The position numbers and the translations under genes were made by a program. A stretch of DNA of 64,000 bases from Aphelocoma coerulescens (taxonomy: Eukaryota > Chordata > Aves > Passeriformes > Corvidae), in the NCBI RefSeq assembly GCF_041296385.1, contig NC_091014.1:10391578-10455577 (forward strand). The letters run 5' to 3'. Positions 48,401-60,881 of this stretch are shown in pieces. The notes under the pieces are model-generated. The model ran no database searches and was not told the origin of the DNA. It saw only the letters and a list, made by a program, of their open reading frames with translations. Numbering within the stretch: position 1 is the first letter of the stretch; each line of letters opens with the position of its first letter.

Positions 48401-50476
48401 AAGATTGTAGGGAGATACGAGAACTGTCATCCAAACTATGGAAGACCATTCTGCAGAAATCCATCTATTGCTATGGGAAAGGATAGTAAGAGACCCAGTA
48501 CATTTTCTGTATTTAGGGAAATTTTTCACTCATTGCAAAGATACTCAAATAGTGGGAAAATAAAGTTTGGAAGGCTGTCAAATTTTGTTACCTAAATATT
48601 TTAGAAATCTTTTTTAAGGAACTTTTTTATGCATAAGGGGTTGGATTAGGCTCAAAGGGTTTGCATCCTGCCTGAAAGGGTAGTTTTAGAGGATACTGTT
48701 TCTGTGAAGCATGATTTGAATTTAAAGATTTAGCTCTTGGTTGATGACAGTGGCCAGGTTATGAGTTTGATTTAGAGCTAAGATGTCAATATAGTTTAGA
48801 ATTATTAAAAAGGCGTTAACAGGGAGAGTTTGTGGCAGAGAGGGAAAATTAAATTTTGTGTGGGATCAGCTGAAGGCAATGGCTGAATATTGTCAGCATT
48901 AGATGACAAAAGTGCAGGGTCATTAGAATAAAAATTGTAGGAATAGCAAAACCAGTGCAAAATGTTAAATTCAGGGGTTTCAGAACTGCTGTAAACCACT
49001 TCACTGGTAAAGATTATGAGTGCATCCACTATAGATTACACATCTCTCTGCAAATTTTGAGCCAAAATATGAAAGGATAGAAGCACTGAATAGTATAGCA
49101 TTCTAATGCATTTTAGCTGAACACATCTGATAAATGCACTGAAATAAAATTTAACTAGAGACAATAAATTTTACAGCAAATTATTTGAAATAAACAGGAA
49201 ACCACAAAGCATCACAGTTTCAGAATATGAACAGCTAGTTTACAATCCAATCAAGTATCTTGATTTAGACTGTGATAGAAACCAAACTAATTTCTTCGTT
49301 CCATCTCCCTTGTCATTTTACGTACTGTAGAATGAAAGACAAAACTCAAACAGATTTATGCAGGTGTGAAAAATAGTACAAGTCATATTCAGGCCTTTAT
49401 CACTTTCTTCTTTAAAATAAAATAAAATCTCAGACCTTAGTAACTGCTGAACACGGGGGGCAATTCCAGCTCTGACAAGGCCAGAGAAATCTCAAAAGAA
49501 TTGAGAGGGCTTCCTATTATGGGAACCACTTGGGGAAATTCTTTGTGAAAACTAATAGTTCAAGAAGTGCTTCTCTTAGTTTACATTTGCTTATCTACAA
49601 AAGGCAAATTGTCCTAATGCTGTTGTGATTCAAGAAATATGTGCAAGAATAATTGTATTTCCTATTGTGGCTAAGAAATCATAGAGCTATGTGTTGGTGC
49701 TGATGCACGTATACGTAAGTATATGTATGTATTTCTATGTCTATACAGAGATTTATTAACCTGGAAAGAATCCAGCATAAACTATGGCTTTTTCTTTTTT
49801 CCACTCTGGTTTACATGCAGTAACACATATGGCTGTTCTGCCACAGCACTTCTAGGTAATGCTGGTACATATGGAAAACATGAGGAAGAGTGCTGATTTC
49901 TTGGAATTTTGCCTTGTGTTCTTAGCACAAGAAAAGAGGGGGCTGTGTGTGTCAGGATATATACTTTTTTTTTTCTTGCTTTTCGATTAAGCAGAAGTAA
50001 ATTTATTGCACAGGTCCAGAGGAGGTCACAAGGGAGTGTTTATCTTTTCCATTGACCTCTGACATATATACCATATGTATTTTTCCAGCCCTTTCTTACT
50101 GCATTTTAAAATGTTTCCTTGGGACTGTATGGTATTTGTATGCAGTGAAACTGAAGCAGTAGCTGTAGAAAAGAACATCTGGCCCTCTTCGGAAGCAGCA
50201 TTTTTCTCAAAATTGTATGTAATATCCAATAATGATTTCTGTCTGGTGAAAGACTAAGTGAGCGCTGATTAGGAGCTGTGCGTATTTTAGATTAATTATG
50301 TCTTGTGGGCAGTGTAGCATATGCTTCAGTATACAGAAGGCTAAATTTAAGGATACAGAAATTGCCTCTTAAGAGCAAATCAAAGTCACAGCAGCAAAGT
50401 GATCTTAATTCCATCTGCTGTCAGGAAAGAACCTAATATAAGCCAATCAAAATTTAGAGGTCTCCCGATGACTTGC
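39431..50476. other. Very long unique AT-rich non-coding stretch
   Basis: About 11 kb without a recognised retroelement, exon or RNA gene. It holds a TTTG microsatellite (41811-41855) and a run of 14 A (47607-47620). Two frames of 124 (43318-43692, plus) and 118 codons (43362-43718, minus) lie on top of each other in opposite directions and are unrecognised. Near 46.13 kb there is a TAATTAACTGATTTTAATT patch. A possible but unconvincing CR1-tail-like string occurs near 47425-47455. Confidence 0.55.
41811..41855. repeat. TTTG microsatellite, interrupted
   Basis: Repeats of TTTG with one TTTA interruption and a few longer T runs. The plus-strand frames through it give phenylalanine-, cysteine- and leucine-rich nonsense peptides. 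Confidence 0.93.
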
Positions 50477-50557
50477 CACTGGTGCTAGGTTAACAGTTGG
50501 ACTTCATGATCTTAAAAGGTCTTTCCCAACAGAAATTATTCTATTATTTTATGATAC
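50477..50557 (+). mobile_element. CR1 LINE 3' end, very short, plus strand
   Basis: The sequence GGTTAACAGTTGGACTTCATG followed by ATCTTAAAAGGTCTTTCCCA is the CR1 terminal wording, decayed, and ends in ATTCTATTATTTTATGA, a worn ATTCTATGA tail. Only about 80 bp remain, so the copy was strongly 5'-truncated at insertion. Confidence 0.85.
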
Positions 50558-51634
50558 TATAGTTTCTTCCTTTATTACAGTTGTCATCTGTAACCAAGTG
50601 GTTTGTAGGCAGCACAACCACAGATTCTACTGAGTTTCTTCAAACTTATCTTTTCAAGTTAATAAGATGATCTGATACTGGGTGTTCTTGGATTTTTTTA
50701 TTTTTTTTTTTTTATATCATAGTTTTCTTCTTTTTTGTGTGTATGTTCTTTTTTCTCCTAATATGGAAAAAATAATATAATGATCTATTCCAGTGATCTT
50801 CAGTCTCATAGTCATTTTATTTAATTTATCCAATTTTCTCCTTTTTTCCATGCAGAGAAAGTACTCCTTCCTGAAAAATTCTCACAGGAACATTGAACTT
50901 CATGTCTATATCCATTCTGGTGGGAACATTGGAGGCAATGAATATTGAATAGCTAAGCAATATCTTATAAATATATGAACAAATCAATAAAAATCTTGTA
51001 TCATCACAGATAATGAAGGTTTTTTCCTTTTTCTTTCAGCTAAGGATTAGCATGTATTCACATCTAATAGCAGTCGTTATTTTAAAATTAAGTAGGGAGT
51101 TCTTGTGGAAACAATCCCTATCATTCCCTTTTCCCCAAATTTGGCATGTCTTCCTCCCTCCAAAACCTGTGTTCATAACATGGCTGATTTAAATCAGAAG
51201 TAATGCTTGCTGCATTCCTGAGGAATCTAGTACATGACTTCAGAGGTTATGCATATGTTTATTATACTGCTGCAAATGAACTAGAGAATGTGCTGATACT
51301 TGGGTTTATTTATAGCCTAGCTTTGATTATTAAAGCATCTCAACCATTTAGCCTCACCTGACTGAGAGACATCTGTGAAAGGATGGTTGAAGTTAGAGCT
51401 TGACGCGTGTGCTGCGTTCCCAGAGCAGGTTGTGTGGCAGTGAAAGGGGATTGTGATGACCCTGGGAGGGTTGTTCCTCACAAATTGGAAAGCAGGAGGT
51501 GAATGTGTGGTGAGCAGTATTAGTTAGTGTCCCTGCTCTGTAGCTTGGAATGGGTAGCGTATCACAGAGTAGATTCTCTTGTGATCTTAAGGGCCTGTGG
51601 TAGAGCTCTGCTGGCATTTTGGTATTGACCAATG

Positions 51635-51658
51635 TCATGTAAAGGGTCATGTAAAGGG
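51635..51658. repeat. 12-bp perfect tandem pair
   Basis: TCATGTAAAGGG occurs twice back to back; simple slippage-type duplication. Confidence 0.9.
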
Positions 51659-52304
51659 ATGTGGACAGAAGGGCACAGTAAACAGTAGGACTCAACTTCA
51701 GCTGCATAAATAATCTACATTCAATGCATAAGGATAGAAGCCAAAACCTACAACTTCTCTCTCAGCTCAAGAAATGCTTTTCTTTAAATCCTATCAGTGC
51801 CATGTATAGGAAGAAGAGAGAGATTACAGTCTAGGTCAGCCCATTTTTGCGTTCAAAACTGAAACCTTTACAACCCGCTATTTGTGATAGTATTGAACAC
51901 CCATATTTGGTCACTCCATAGTTCTCTGTCTCCCTCCATCTCCTCACAGATCCAGCATGGAGACATGCTTCATCCTATGCATCCTTGGGAGGTTACTGAG
52001 TTACTAAAAAACGGAGCAATGAGAGACCTTTAAAAAGTTTTTTAGTTGAATAGAATAAATGTTAGAGCAATTTTTCTTTCAATTCCCAAATGATTACATC
52101 TATGATCATTTCAGAACTGAAGCATGAGAGAGCTATGCCTTATGACCCAGCAAATACTGGTTTTGCCATAAACTGTGAAAGGCTGTAGGTTTTGGACTCA
52201 TGGGACAGTGAAGGCCAGCATGATGTTTGTTTTATTGTCTACTGGCCAAGTGTCTCACCTTTGTGTGGGCTGAAGCCCTGTGAAGAGTATGAATGATAAA
52301 TGTG

Positions 52305-52347
52305 TGGACTAGGTGATCTTCCATCTCGCATGATCCTGTGACTGTGA
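52305..52347 (+). mobile_element. Possible CR1 3' tail remnant
   Basis: TGGACTAGGTGATCTTCCAT then CTCGCATGATCCTGTGACTGTGA resembles the last part of a CR1 (TGGACTAGATGATCTC..., ending in ATTCTGTGA repeats). It is only about 43 bp and has lost the central part, so it may be coincidental. Confidence 0.5.
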
Positions 52348-53389
52348 CAAGGTAGTCAGTGAGTAATCGAGTGTCTAGAACATATGAATCAAAATTTTCA
52401 AGTTGTTTCCTACTGATGGCATAACTATGCCTGCCTCAAGACTTTTAATGGATACTTAAGAATCAAATGGATTTAGTTTTAATGCACCAACGTCATCTGT
52501 GTCCCAGAATCTGGAGAATTAAAAAAAAAGTTCATTAGGAGAGAGACGTGCTAATCATGCCACATATGACTAGATCTCTCTCATAGAGTGTGTCCTATGA
52601 CATATTACAGAACACATAAAGGTACTTGCTGCGCTGCTTGCCTTTGCACATCTCAAAAACTGCCTGAACCTAAATACTGAGATTAGTAATTTTCTGTGTC
52701 CTCAGAGCATCATTTGGGATCCCATCAGGACAAAGGCACTAGCTTTCTGAAGCTGTCATAAGGTGAATGGAAGAAAGCATTTACTGAGCCATTATCAGAT
52801 TAAGCATCTAGGGAAGAGTCCAGGAGTTAGGAAAGTGAAACAATGCCAAAATTTGAAAAGGTTTTTTCTTATTGGCATTAGGCCAACATATTGTACTCAA
52901 AACAAGTGTGCTTGGATTTGAATTTTCTACTCTATGCTGTAATCACTAGAAAGAAAGGAGCATTTCAAGACTGTGTTGATTTTACCAGTGTATTGTTTTA
53001 TTTAAGTAAAAGAATACTTTTTCGTAAACAGCCCTGCATTATAAGAAACTCCAGACATGCCTTCATGTGTTTCACTGCACTAGCAGCTGTCTTGGGACCC
53101 AGAGCCCCGCATGCCACACAACCTTGTTGCTGTCCTTCCCTGCAAAATCATCCTTTGTATGTACCCCGATGTGAGGACTGGATCTCACAGCAGTCTTTCA
53201 GCTAACAGATGGGCTTGTAATGCTTGGTGGGGGCTATTACCCTGCAGACACAGGCAAAATACCTAAACATTGCAAACTGCTGTCCAAGGCAGACATGCTT
53301 GGTGAAAGCTTGGTGAATCTAAACTCTCTAAAAGTTTCCATAGAATAAAGGCATTTCTGTTAAATCAACCTGAATTTTCCATGTAAGCT

Positions 53390-53464
53390 TGTGGGTTTGA
53401 TCCCTGTATGGGATCACTTAAGAGCTGGGTCCCTTCCAGGTGAGAATATTCTGTGATTCTGTGA
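53390..53464 (+). mobile_element. CR1 LINE 3' end, short, plus strand
   Basis: The piece reads GTATGGGATCACTTAAGAGC, then GGGTCCCTTCCAGGTGAGAA, and ends ATTCTGTGATTCTGTGA, two clear copies of the CR1 terminal octamer. It is a heavily 5'-truncated insertion of about 75 bp. Confidence 0.9.
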
Positions 53465-53587
53465 AATGCCCTGAAAAGCAGAGGCATTCTTAATTTTCAC
53501 ACAGGTACTCCCTCTGGTCCGAGTCTCTCTCTTTTCCAGTCTGTAGTAAATACGTTGCTTTTCGAGAAAGCTGCAAGGCTTGATGCG

Positions 53588-53611
53588 TGGTTTATCACCT
53601 GGTTTATCACC
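53588..53611. repeat. 12-bp perfect tandem pair
   Basis: TGGTTTATCACC occurs twice back to back and is followed by a partial third start (TGGTGTC). Confidence 0.88.
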
Positions 53612-53760
53612 TGGTGTCGAGTGTCCATGTCTCTAAAATGATGTGTACCCTTATAATGATACTTCACAGATAGTGGTAGTGATCCTTATGGGCTCTGAAT
53701 TATAATATTCTTAAGTAATATAACTTAATGTGATGACTAATTTTATATGGGAAAATATTG

Positions 53761-53830
53761 TAGAATCACAGAATTATTTAGGTTGGAAAAGACTCTTAAG
53801 ATGAAGTCCAACTGTTAACCTAACATATGC
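53761..53830 (-). mobile_element. CR1 LINE 3' end, short, minus strand
   Basis: TAGAATCACAGAATTATTTA followed by GGTTGGAAAAGACTCTTAAG and AAGTCCAACTGTTAACC is the reverse complement of a CR1 3' end. It lies about 300 bp from the plus-strand CR1 tail at 53390-53464, so the two copies point toward each other with their 3' ends facing. Weak similarity may continue to about 53.91 kb. Confidence 0.9.
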
Positions 53831-54074
53831 ATCATCAATATTACGTTCTTCTTCAAATTAAATCAGTCTAACCCTTGGAAAAGCACCAAAACCATGGTGC
53901 TAATATTATTATGAAAAAAACTGATTTCCAAGTATAGATAATAAATACCATGTATACGTTGTATTTATTTTATATATGTAATAGCCCATGTCAGTGAAGC
54001 TAGCTTTAGATCATAGAAGGTGTTACAGTCTCTTTTAAATGAAGTCTCTCATTTAAGTAACAACAGACAGGAGC

Positions 54075-54102
54075 TATATATATATTTTTTTTTTTTTTTT
54101 TT
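54075..54102. repeat. TA dinucleotide run followed by 18 T
   Basis: Five TA units run into an uninterrupted stretch of 18 T (54085-54102). Confidence 0.93.
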
Positions 54103-54519
54103 CAAGTACTAGAAGGCAGGAGCTTTTTTCAGGTTTGCAGGAGGGCATTTTAGACTTGATAACAAAACGTTATTTGGTTGTATCATGTCATGTGTCGTAT
54201 CTTTATTGTTACAAGAATTGGTGAGTCTGTGCTGTAGCATAAAAGCTTTCTGGAAGGCAAGTTTGTTTAATAAATGTTCTGTATGCTTTTTGAGAACATT
54301 ACTTGGTACAAGGGTTTTCATAACTCTTTTGCTCTTCCTTCCTCTGTCCCATGCCTCTCCATTTTATTTTGTTGTAGAGTTCTGGTTAAGGTTTATTAGA
54401 AATGGAATTTCAGCTGCACTGTATGCTGAGGTAAACACAAATTTAATTTCTGTGAGTCTTATTTTAAGGGCAGAGTTCATTCTGCTTTTTCATATAATGC
54501 TGTCAGACTGATAACTATG

Positions 54520-54547
54520 GAAGGAGACCAGCTTCCTGGTCTCCTTC
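54520..54547. repeat. Perfect inverted repeat (12-bp arms, 4-base loop)
   Basis: The arms are GAAGGAGACCAG and CTGGTCTCCTTC, with CTTC between them. An 11-bp direct repeat TTCATATAATG lies on both sides (54489-54499 and 54545-54555), overlapping the end of the right arm. The short loop and perfect arms point to a replication-templated inversion or a small cruciform-capable sequence. No microRNA precursor length or terminator role can be claimed. Confidence 0.92.
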
Positions 54548-56164
54548 ATATAATGGAATAGTGATCTGCATTTGGCAGGAAAAAAGCAAGCACTTTCCCT
54601 GTGCAGAGATAACCACACAGCTGCCTGCCCTCTGAGCTGATACTGCTGAAGAGGTTTCTTTTGCTTGGGTTCTTTTTGGCTTAATCGATTGATCTTTGTC
54701 TGGATACAGTCCTGTTTGATTTAATGTTGAAACCTTGGATTCAAGAGTCAGGAACATTTCCTGTAGCAGTTTCCTGTAACCAGACTGTGAAAATCTGAGT
54801 AGAAAACCCTTTACCCTATTGACAATCCAGCCAGTTGTGTCTCACAAGAGCTATTAGAGGCTTCCTCCTGCTAGTCTGAAAAGCCTTTACATAATGGGGT
54901 GGAAAACCACTTTGTCAAAGGGCACAAATACCTCTTCAGAGAATTCTGAAAATAGCAACCTTCCTTCCTCATCTGCAGCACAGTAGGGGCAAGCTCAGCA
55001 ATTACTATGATGACTAAAGTGCTGATAAAACAGCACTACTCGCCGTAAGGAGTCTTGTAAATAAAGATCTCCAAGGCTGTCCCAGTCTTGTGTGGGGTAG
55101 CTACAGCAATAGTCCCAGATCTGCTAGCAGAATGCAGAATTATCATGTCAGATGAGACTGAAAACATGATTTATATTTACTGTAAAACCTATTTTCCTAC
55201 TGTGTTATCCCTAACTTAGAAAGGGCAGAATGTATGTACTTTGAAATGTTAACTGAGGCTAGAGATGAATTGCCATTGGCAAACCATTCTGACCATAGAC
55301 TTTTATTTCAGTCACTTGAGTCATTCCTGGCTAGGTTTTCCAAGTTGCAGTGAATATGCTGGATGCTGGTACATGCTCCTATTGCTGCCTACACTTTTAT
55401 CCATCTGTTACCATGGCACTATTCCTACTTAGAAGTTGATCAGACCATTACACTAGGTAAGAGGTGCCAAGGGAGTGTGGATTTAGACATTTACAAAAGC
55501 TCTTCTGCAGGCTATCTCTGCTCTGAGGTAGGATTGCCACACTGATGCCACATGCTTCCTCACCTCATGACATCTGTTGATGCTGAAATGCCAAATAAAA
55601 GCCCTGTGTAAGTACAAAATGGACCTCTCTCTTTCTTGTATATGTTGAAAACATTTAATTGCAACAGATACGTTTCATGAGATTACCTCCTTTTCCAAAT
55701 ACAGAATCACCTTGCTGTTGTTTTTAAAACAGTTTTATGACTCAGAATGTCAGCCAGCAAGTCTATTGGTTCAAGAAAGTTTGTATTGATCCTGAGTCAC
55801 CTAGGCTCAGTAGCTATCTTCATTAAGACATATGTACCTCAAGGAGCTTGATAACTAAGTCTTGTTGCTACAGGTCATCAGCATGCAGTTGTTTGATTAT
55901 AATTTCATCACAGAACAGTGTTTTTGTTGCATTATCCCATATTTCTCATATTTGATTTTAGTTTTTTTCTTGGCCAATTCCTTTACTTGATCAGTTTGTT
56001 CAAACTAATTACTTGGTAAATGATTAAGTTATTTTAGAGTAAGTTCTAAAGTGCTCAAATATATGATCAAATGTGAGTTGAATTGTAGCAGCTTGACAAA
56101 TCAAAGATCAGCTGAGCTGTGGTACCTATCCATGTACTCAAGTACCCACCCTACTCGATTAGAG

Positions 56165-56983
56165 CACCCTCAGTAAATTCACAGACGGAACCAAATTGGG
56201 TGGGAATGTTCATATGCTGGAGGGTAGAAAGGCTCTGGAGGGATCTGAAAAAGCTGGATCAATGGGCTAGCATCAGTGATAGGAGGTTTCACAAGTGAAG
56301 TGCCAGGTCCTGTCCATGGGTGACAACAGCTCCATGAGATATTCCAGGCTTGGGGATGAGTGGCTGGAAAGTGGCTTGGTGGAAAAAGACTTGGGGATGC
56401 TGGTTCAGAGCCGTCTGAACACAGGCCAGTGTGTGCCCTGGTGGCCAAGAAGGCTGTATCAGCAATAGTGTGGCCAGCAGGACCAGGGCAGTTCTAGACC
56501 CCTCACTACAAGAAAGACGTTGAGGTGCTGGGGAGAGTTCAGAGAAGGGAACAGAGCTGGGGAAGGGTCTGGAGCAAAAGTCTAGTGAGGAGCAGCTGAG
56601 GGAGCTGGGGGTGTTTAACCTGGAGAAAAGGAGGCTCAGGAGGGACCTTATCACTCTCTACAACTCCCTGAAAGGAGTTTTAATGAGATGGGGGTTGGTC
56701 TCTTCTCCCAAGTGACAAGTGATAGAATGACAAGGAACAGCCTCAAGTTGCACTAGGGAAGGTTTAGATTGGGTGTCAGGAAAAATTCCTTCACCAAAAG
56801 GGATGTCGTGCTTTGGAACAAGCTGTCCAGGGAAGTGTTAGAGTCAACATACCTGGAGGTATTTAAAAGCTGTTTAGATGTGACAATCGAGGACATAGTT
56901 TAGTGATGGACTTGGCTTGTTTAACAGTTGGATTCTATGACTTCAAAGGTATTTTTCAACTTGAACATTTCTGTGATTCCATA
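56165..56983 (+). mobile_element. CR1 LINE, 5'-truncated, plus strand, with dead catalytic motif
   Basis: The element starts near ACCCTCAGTAAATTCACAGA, in the reverse-transcriptase domain, and ends in TTTCTGTGATTCCATA, a worn CR1 tail. Plus-strand reading gives KFTDGTKLGG at the start, matching the CR1 FADD-box region KFADDTKLGG but with the second catalytic aspartate changed to glycine. Further on come GDEWLESGLVEKDLGMLV, then FRLGVRKNSFTKRDVVLWN and LSREVLESTYLEVFKSCLD, matching the C-terminal ORF2 region in shifting frames with several stops. Minus-strand open frames of 89 and 121 codons (56179-56448, 56289-56654) are antisense shadows. The copy is about 0.8 kb and cannot be functional. 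Confidence 0.92.
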
Positions 56984-59900
56984 TTGAATCTCCAGTCTTA
57001 AATGACTGCAAAGAAATTAGTATGACATTTTAATGTCAGCTTATGTCATCATAGCAGCATTAACTCATGATAAGACAACTTTATGTTAGGTGTTAGAACT
57101 ATGACCACAAGTATGACTGAAACATGTTTTAAAGTTCAGTCAGAATGGGAATGAACATTTAGTCATGTGGCTTGGCTACACTGGAATCTAAGTTCAGCAC
57201 ACAGTAACTTGATTGTTTATAACGATATTCTCAGCTTACTTTGTATTAAAATGCTCTAAACATTGGTAGAAGTAGTGTAATCACAAGGAACTATTGTGTT
57301 TTAATTTGTAATGCAGTGGGCTGAAAGTGTGTGTGCTGGTGGTTACATGAGCTTATCTAATAAGAGCTTCTTTGTTAAGCACCATATCATGATTGTGTTC
57401 ACTGATGTGTGTGAATCCCTGTATATAATACTTACTGGAGTTTTCTCCTATAACTTAGGATGTTTCTAACAAGTTTTTTTTACTGCTTCATAAACAGAAG
57501 TTGAACTGGAAATGTAACTACTTTTTACACCAAAGAATAATAAGACCTGTGAGATTGCATTTTAGATCTGATTTTCTATTCACTTATTTTCTGTCATCAT
57601 TTCTAGGATCATTTCTGGGGTGTCTTTGTTCTTATTTTTAAATATATTTGAGCCTTTTAACTCAGCATTATTATGATTTTAATTTAATATCTTGAAAAGA
57701 ATTTGAAGTCACAGGTTGTACTATACTAGCTGTACATTTTTAATACAAAGTTCAGTGAAGAAATGGCAAGGATTTTGGATCAAATTCTGAGTTTTCTCGT
57801 TCTGTTCCTGGTGCTCGCTGTGGCTTTTGAGACTGGGTAGGATTCAGATGAAGATTACTATCTCTAAATTTAGTTGACTACGAATAGGTATCCAAGCCTC
57901 CTTTGAGAGTAAGTGAAGATCCAGTCAAACCCCCTGATGGAGCCTGGAGAGGGAATTAGGTATCCTAGAGAGATACCAGTAAGAATACACTTTAGTGTGA
58001 GCTCTTGATAAGGTGAACTCAGAACTCTAGACTGGGATTGAGGTGATGAAACACAAGTACCTAATACCATTCCAAGCATGTTAGAGTATCATTCTTTGCT
58101 TACTTGTTTGCAATACAGAAGGCACAGATCTTATGTAGATACTGGCTCATATCTTCCAGCTCCTTTTTTTTGTATTTTGGAGTGTTAATGCATGTTTTTA
58201 AGTGAAAAGATGGTGGTGTCTTGCACTTCTATGTTTGTGGCTTTTTCGCATTCTGGCAATATGAAAAAATTACATTATCATTATTTATTTCAAAGTATTT
58301 TCCCCAAAAAGAATCACTCAAAAAAAAATTCAACACAAAAAAAGCTATTTCTTTACATGAACATACACATTTCCCATTCCTATGCAGCAGTTTGTCAGTT
58401 AATCTTTGAGCACCACAAAAATATTCCTTAAGTGTTCTGTTGGTTGACAGTTTCTATCAGTGTTAAGTAGTCATTTCTTTGCACATTGGCTGTTACTTCA
58501 GACACATAAGATTAATCAGTGCCTTTCATAACAACCTTCTGGAAATGGAAGTTCTTAGTGCACTTATCTTTTTCTCTCACTGTTTTCTTCCTCCTTCTTT
58601 CTGTGCATGTCAGTGAGAGAGACTGTCTAAAGACTTTATCTTTAATGGAAATGTTCCTGAATTAAATTAAATGCTTAAATAAACATCTAATAAGTTTTCT
58701 AGAGTGGAAGTGAGTTAATATTTTCTGAATGCTGGCTAAACAAGAAAGTAAGATTACATTTGGGCAGTAATTCTAAAAACTACTCCATAGGAAAGAAAAA
58801 TTTCATACTTTAGACATGACATGGCGAAAGATTCATTTGAAATAGGTCCTTTGAAAAGAAACCTTTACTACCTTAATCTCTAGACCTTTAGAAAATATTC
58901 CCAGGTCAGAGATTCTGGAATGCTTTAGAAAAGACAGTTTCATGTTTAATCTCTACGTGATTCAAGCAAAGGTTTATTCTTCAAATTGCCATGAAGTCTG
59001 GGGTGCATTAATTTATTTTTTTTTAATTTTTAGGATTCTAATTTTTCATATATAATTAACATTGTAGAAATGAGATAAAAATTCTATTTACATTCAAAAA
59101 TATAAATGTAGCTCTTTGATATCGAAGGCTGCATTAATATGTAGTCATTTGTTGATCATTTAGAGCAAGTGATGACACAGTTTGTCGCACAGTTTGTCTC
59201 TTTCAGACCATAGGAGCTAGACATATATTTATCATATTCCTTTTTTTACCCATTCAAAATAGTGTTCATGCCAATGGGCAAACATTTTATGATATAACAA
59301 AGGATTCAGGTGGGAACATGTGACAGAGGGACTCAAGCCCTCAATCTCCATGAACAGGGCAGTGATTCCAGTTCTGGTGTACCTCAAAGAAACCTTAGAT
59401 TTAATTTACCTCTTGCAGAATTGAGCAAGAAGTTTCTGTAATCTGAAGTGATTTCCTCTGACCCTATTTCAACAGCAAGAAATATGTGTGAATTACTCTT
59501 TCAAGCTTCATTAAAAGCATATCAGCAGATGGCTAAACCAGCAAAATCGTGCTTCTGTCAGTCACTTTCTACAGGGGTAAAAAAACCCCAAAAACCTTAA
59601 CTTGTCTGAGCAGTAACAAAGGAGATGCTAAACATTAATCTCTCCCTAGAATCTGGTCATTTCTTTGTCGTGTTCCCTGTTGACGCTAAGTGTTCTGTTC
59701 CTATGAATTACTGGGAAATTTCATTTTGTGTCATGTCAGACATTAAAAACTCTCTCCGTAAGACACTATGCACTGTACAAACTGTTTTCAGAGATAACCT
59801 AATCACACTTTCTATTCATCCTGATGTGCCTCTGATTATGAATGCTGTGAGTGTTCCTGGATTCTGCAGGTTTTGTGCTATTAGAATATACTAGTTTAGC

Positions 59901-60359
59901 TCTGATTTGTAATGGGAATAGTACATTCACACTGTTGTTTGCAGACAGATTAAAAAAGGTAAATATTCAAATGTTTTCAGTGTTTATTGTTCTAAGTAGA
60001 AAAAACAGTGGTATACTCCAAAAGGTATACGCTACAAGGGAACTAGATAATATAGAATAGTAAATTTGGCCATTTTTATTATAGTTTTTAACTTATTTTT
60101 TAAGTATGACTTATGACCATAGTTACGTTTCTTGTAAAGCCACATAAAATACAAGCTACTGCCTGTGTGGCTCTGAGTATACTTGTAAAGCTGATTTGAA
60201 TTTTACCTTCATTCAGAATCAGTTCTGTTAAAAAAATGCATGGTTGACTCTCTGCTCTTCAGTGACCTCTGAACTTCTCAGTGAACTTCATTTCAATGAG
60301 CCATGACTAACCTGACAAAACAGCATGTTGTCAAGAACGTTGCTATCCTAGAAGAGTGA

Positions 60360-60382
60360 ATAAAAATAAAATAAAATAAAAT
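60360..60382. repeat. AAAAT pentanucleotide repeat, short
   Basis: About four AAAAT/AAATA units. A pentanucleotide run this short may be mildly length-variable. Confidence 0.9.
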
Positions 60383-60837
60383 TTTCATCTAGAGAAATGG
60401 CCTATGCTACAGATACATTCTGGGCTTGAAGTCCTGTGGAATTGCAATAATACCTGAATGTTTCTGAAAAAGAGATTCCAAAACATTGTTTCCCTTAATT
60501 TTGCAGGATAATTTGATATAGTAAAATGAATCAATAGAAAATGGAAAAATACATCTAAAATTATATCTATAATATCTATATATCTGGAAATTCAGAAACT
60601 TTTGATTTACTTGTTCAGATCCATATTCTTCCCCAGCTTTTAGGCTCTCATGCACAGTAGTTGACACTGTCAAGTGTTTAATCATTGTTTATTGGATTTT
60701 TCACTGTTTAAAGTCGACAGGTTTTCCAAATTGTATGTAGGTATTACTGAAGACTTCCTCTACCTCTTGTGTATTTATTCAGGCAGGTAGCCAAGTCTGT
60801 CCTCTTTATTTTTCTTCATTGAGCATTGGGTTTGGGC

Positions 60838-60881
60838 TGGTTTTTTTTGGTTTTTTTTGTTAGGGGATGGGGGGGTTGGCT
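60838..60881. repeat. T- and G-rich low-complexity tract
   Basis: Two T runs (about eight T each) separated by GG are followed by GGGGATGGGGGGGTTGG. The G runs are too few and too irregular to claim a four-run G-quadruplex with confidence. Confidence 0.85.

Larger units (their letters stand above)
50558..53384. other. Unique AT-rich non-coding DNA
   Basis: No exon is recognised. It holds a run of 13 T (50701-50713), a perfect 12-bp tandem pair TCATGTAAAGGG (51635-51658), and a possible CR1 tail (52305-52347). The 104-codon frames at 51393-51707 (minus) and 52891-53205 (plus) show no domain. Confidence 0.5.
53831..56164. other. Unique non-coding DNA with a hairpin and a TA/T tract
   Basis: No exon is recognised. 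It contains a TA-then-T tract (54075-54102), a perfect 12-bp hairpin (54520-54547) flanked by an 11-bp direct repeat, and short open frames without domains, the longest 108 codons (54185-54511, plus). Confidence 0.5.

Noticed and set aside
56179..56654. Minus-strand frames of 89 and 121 codons
   Set aside because: They are antisense shadows of the plus-strand CR1 at 56165-56983.
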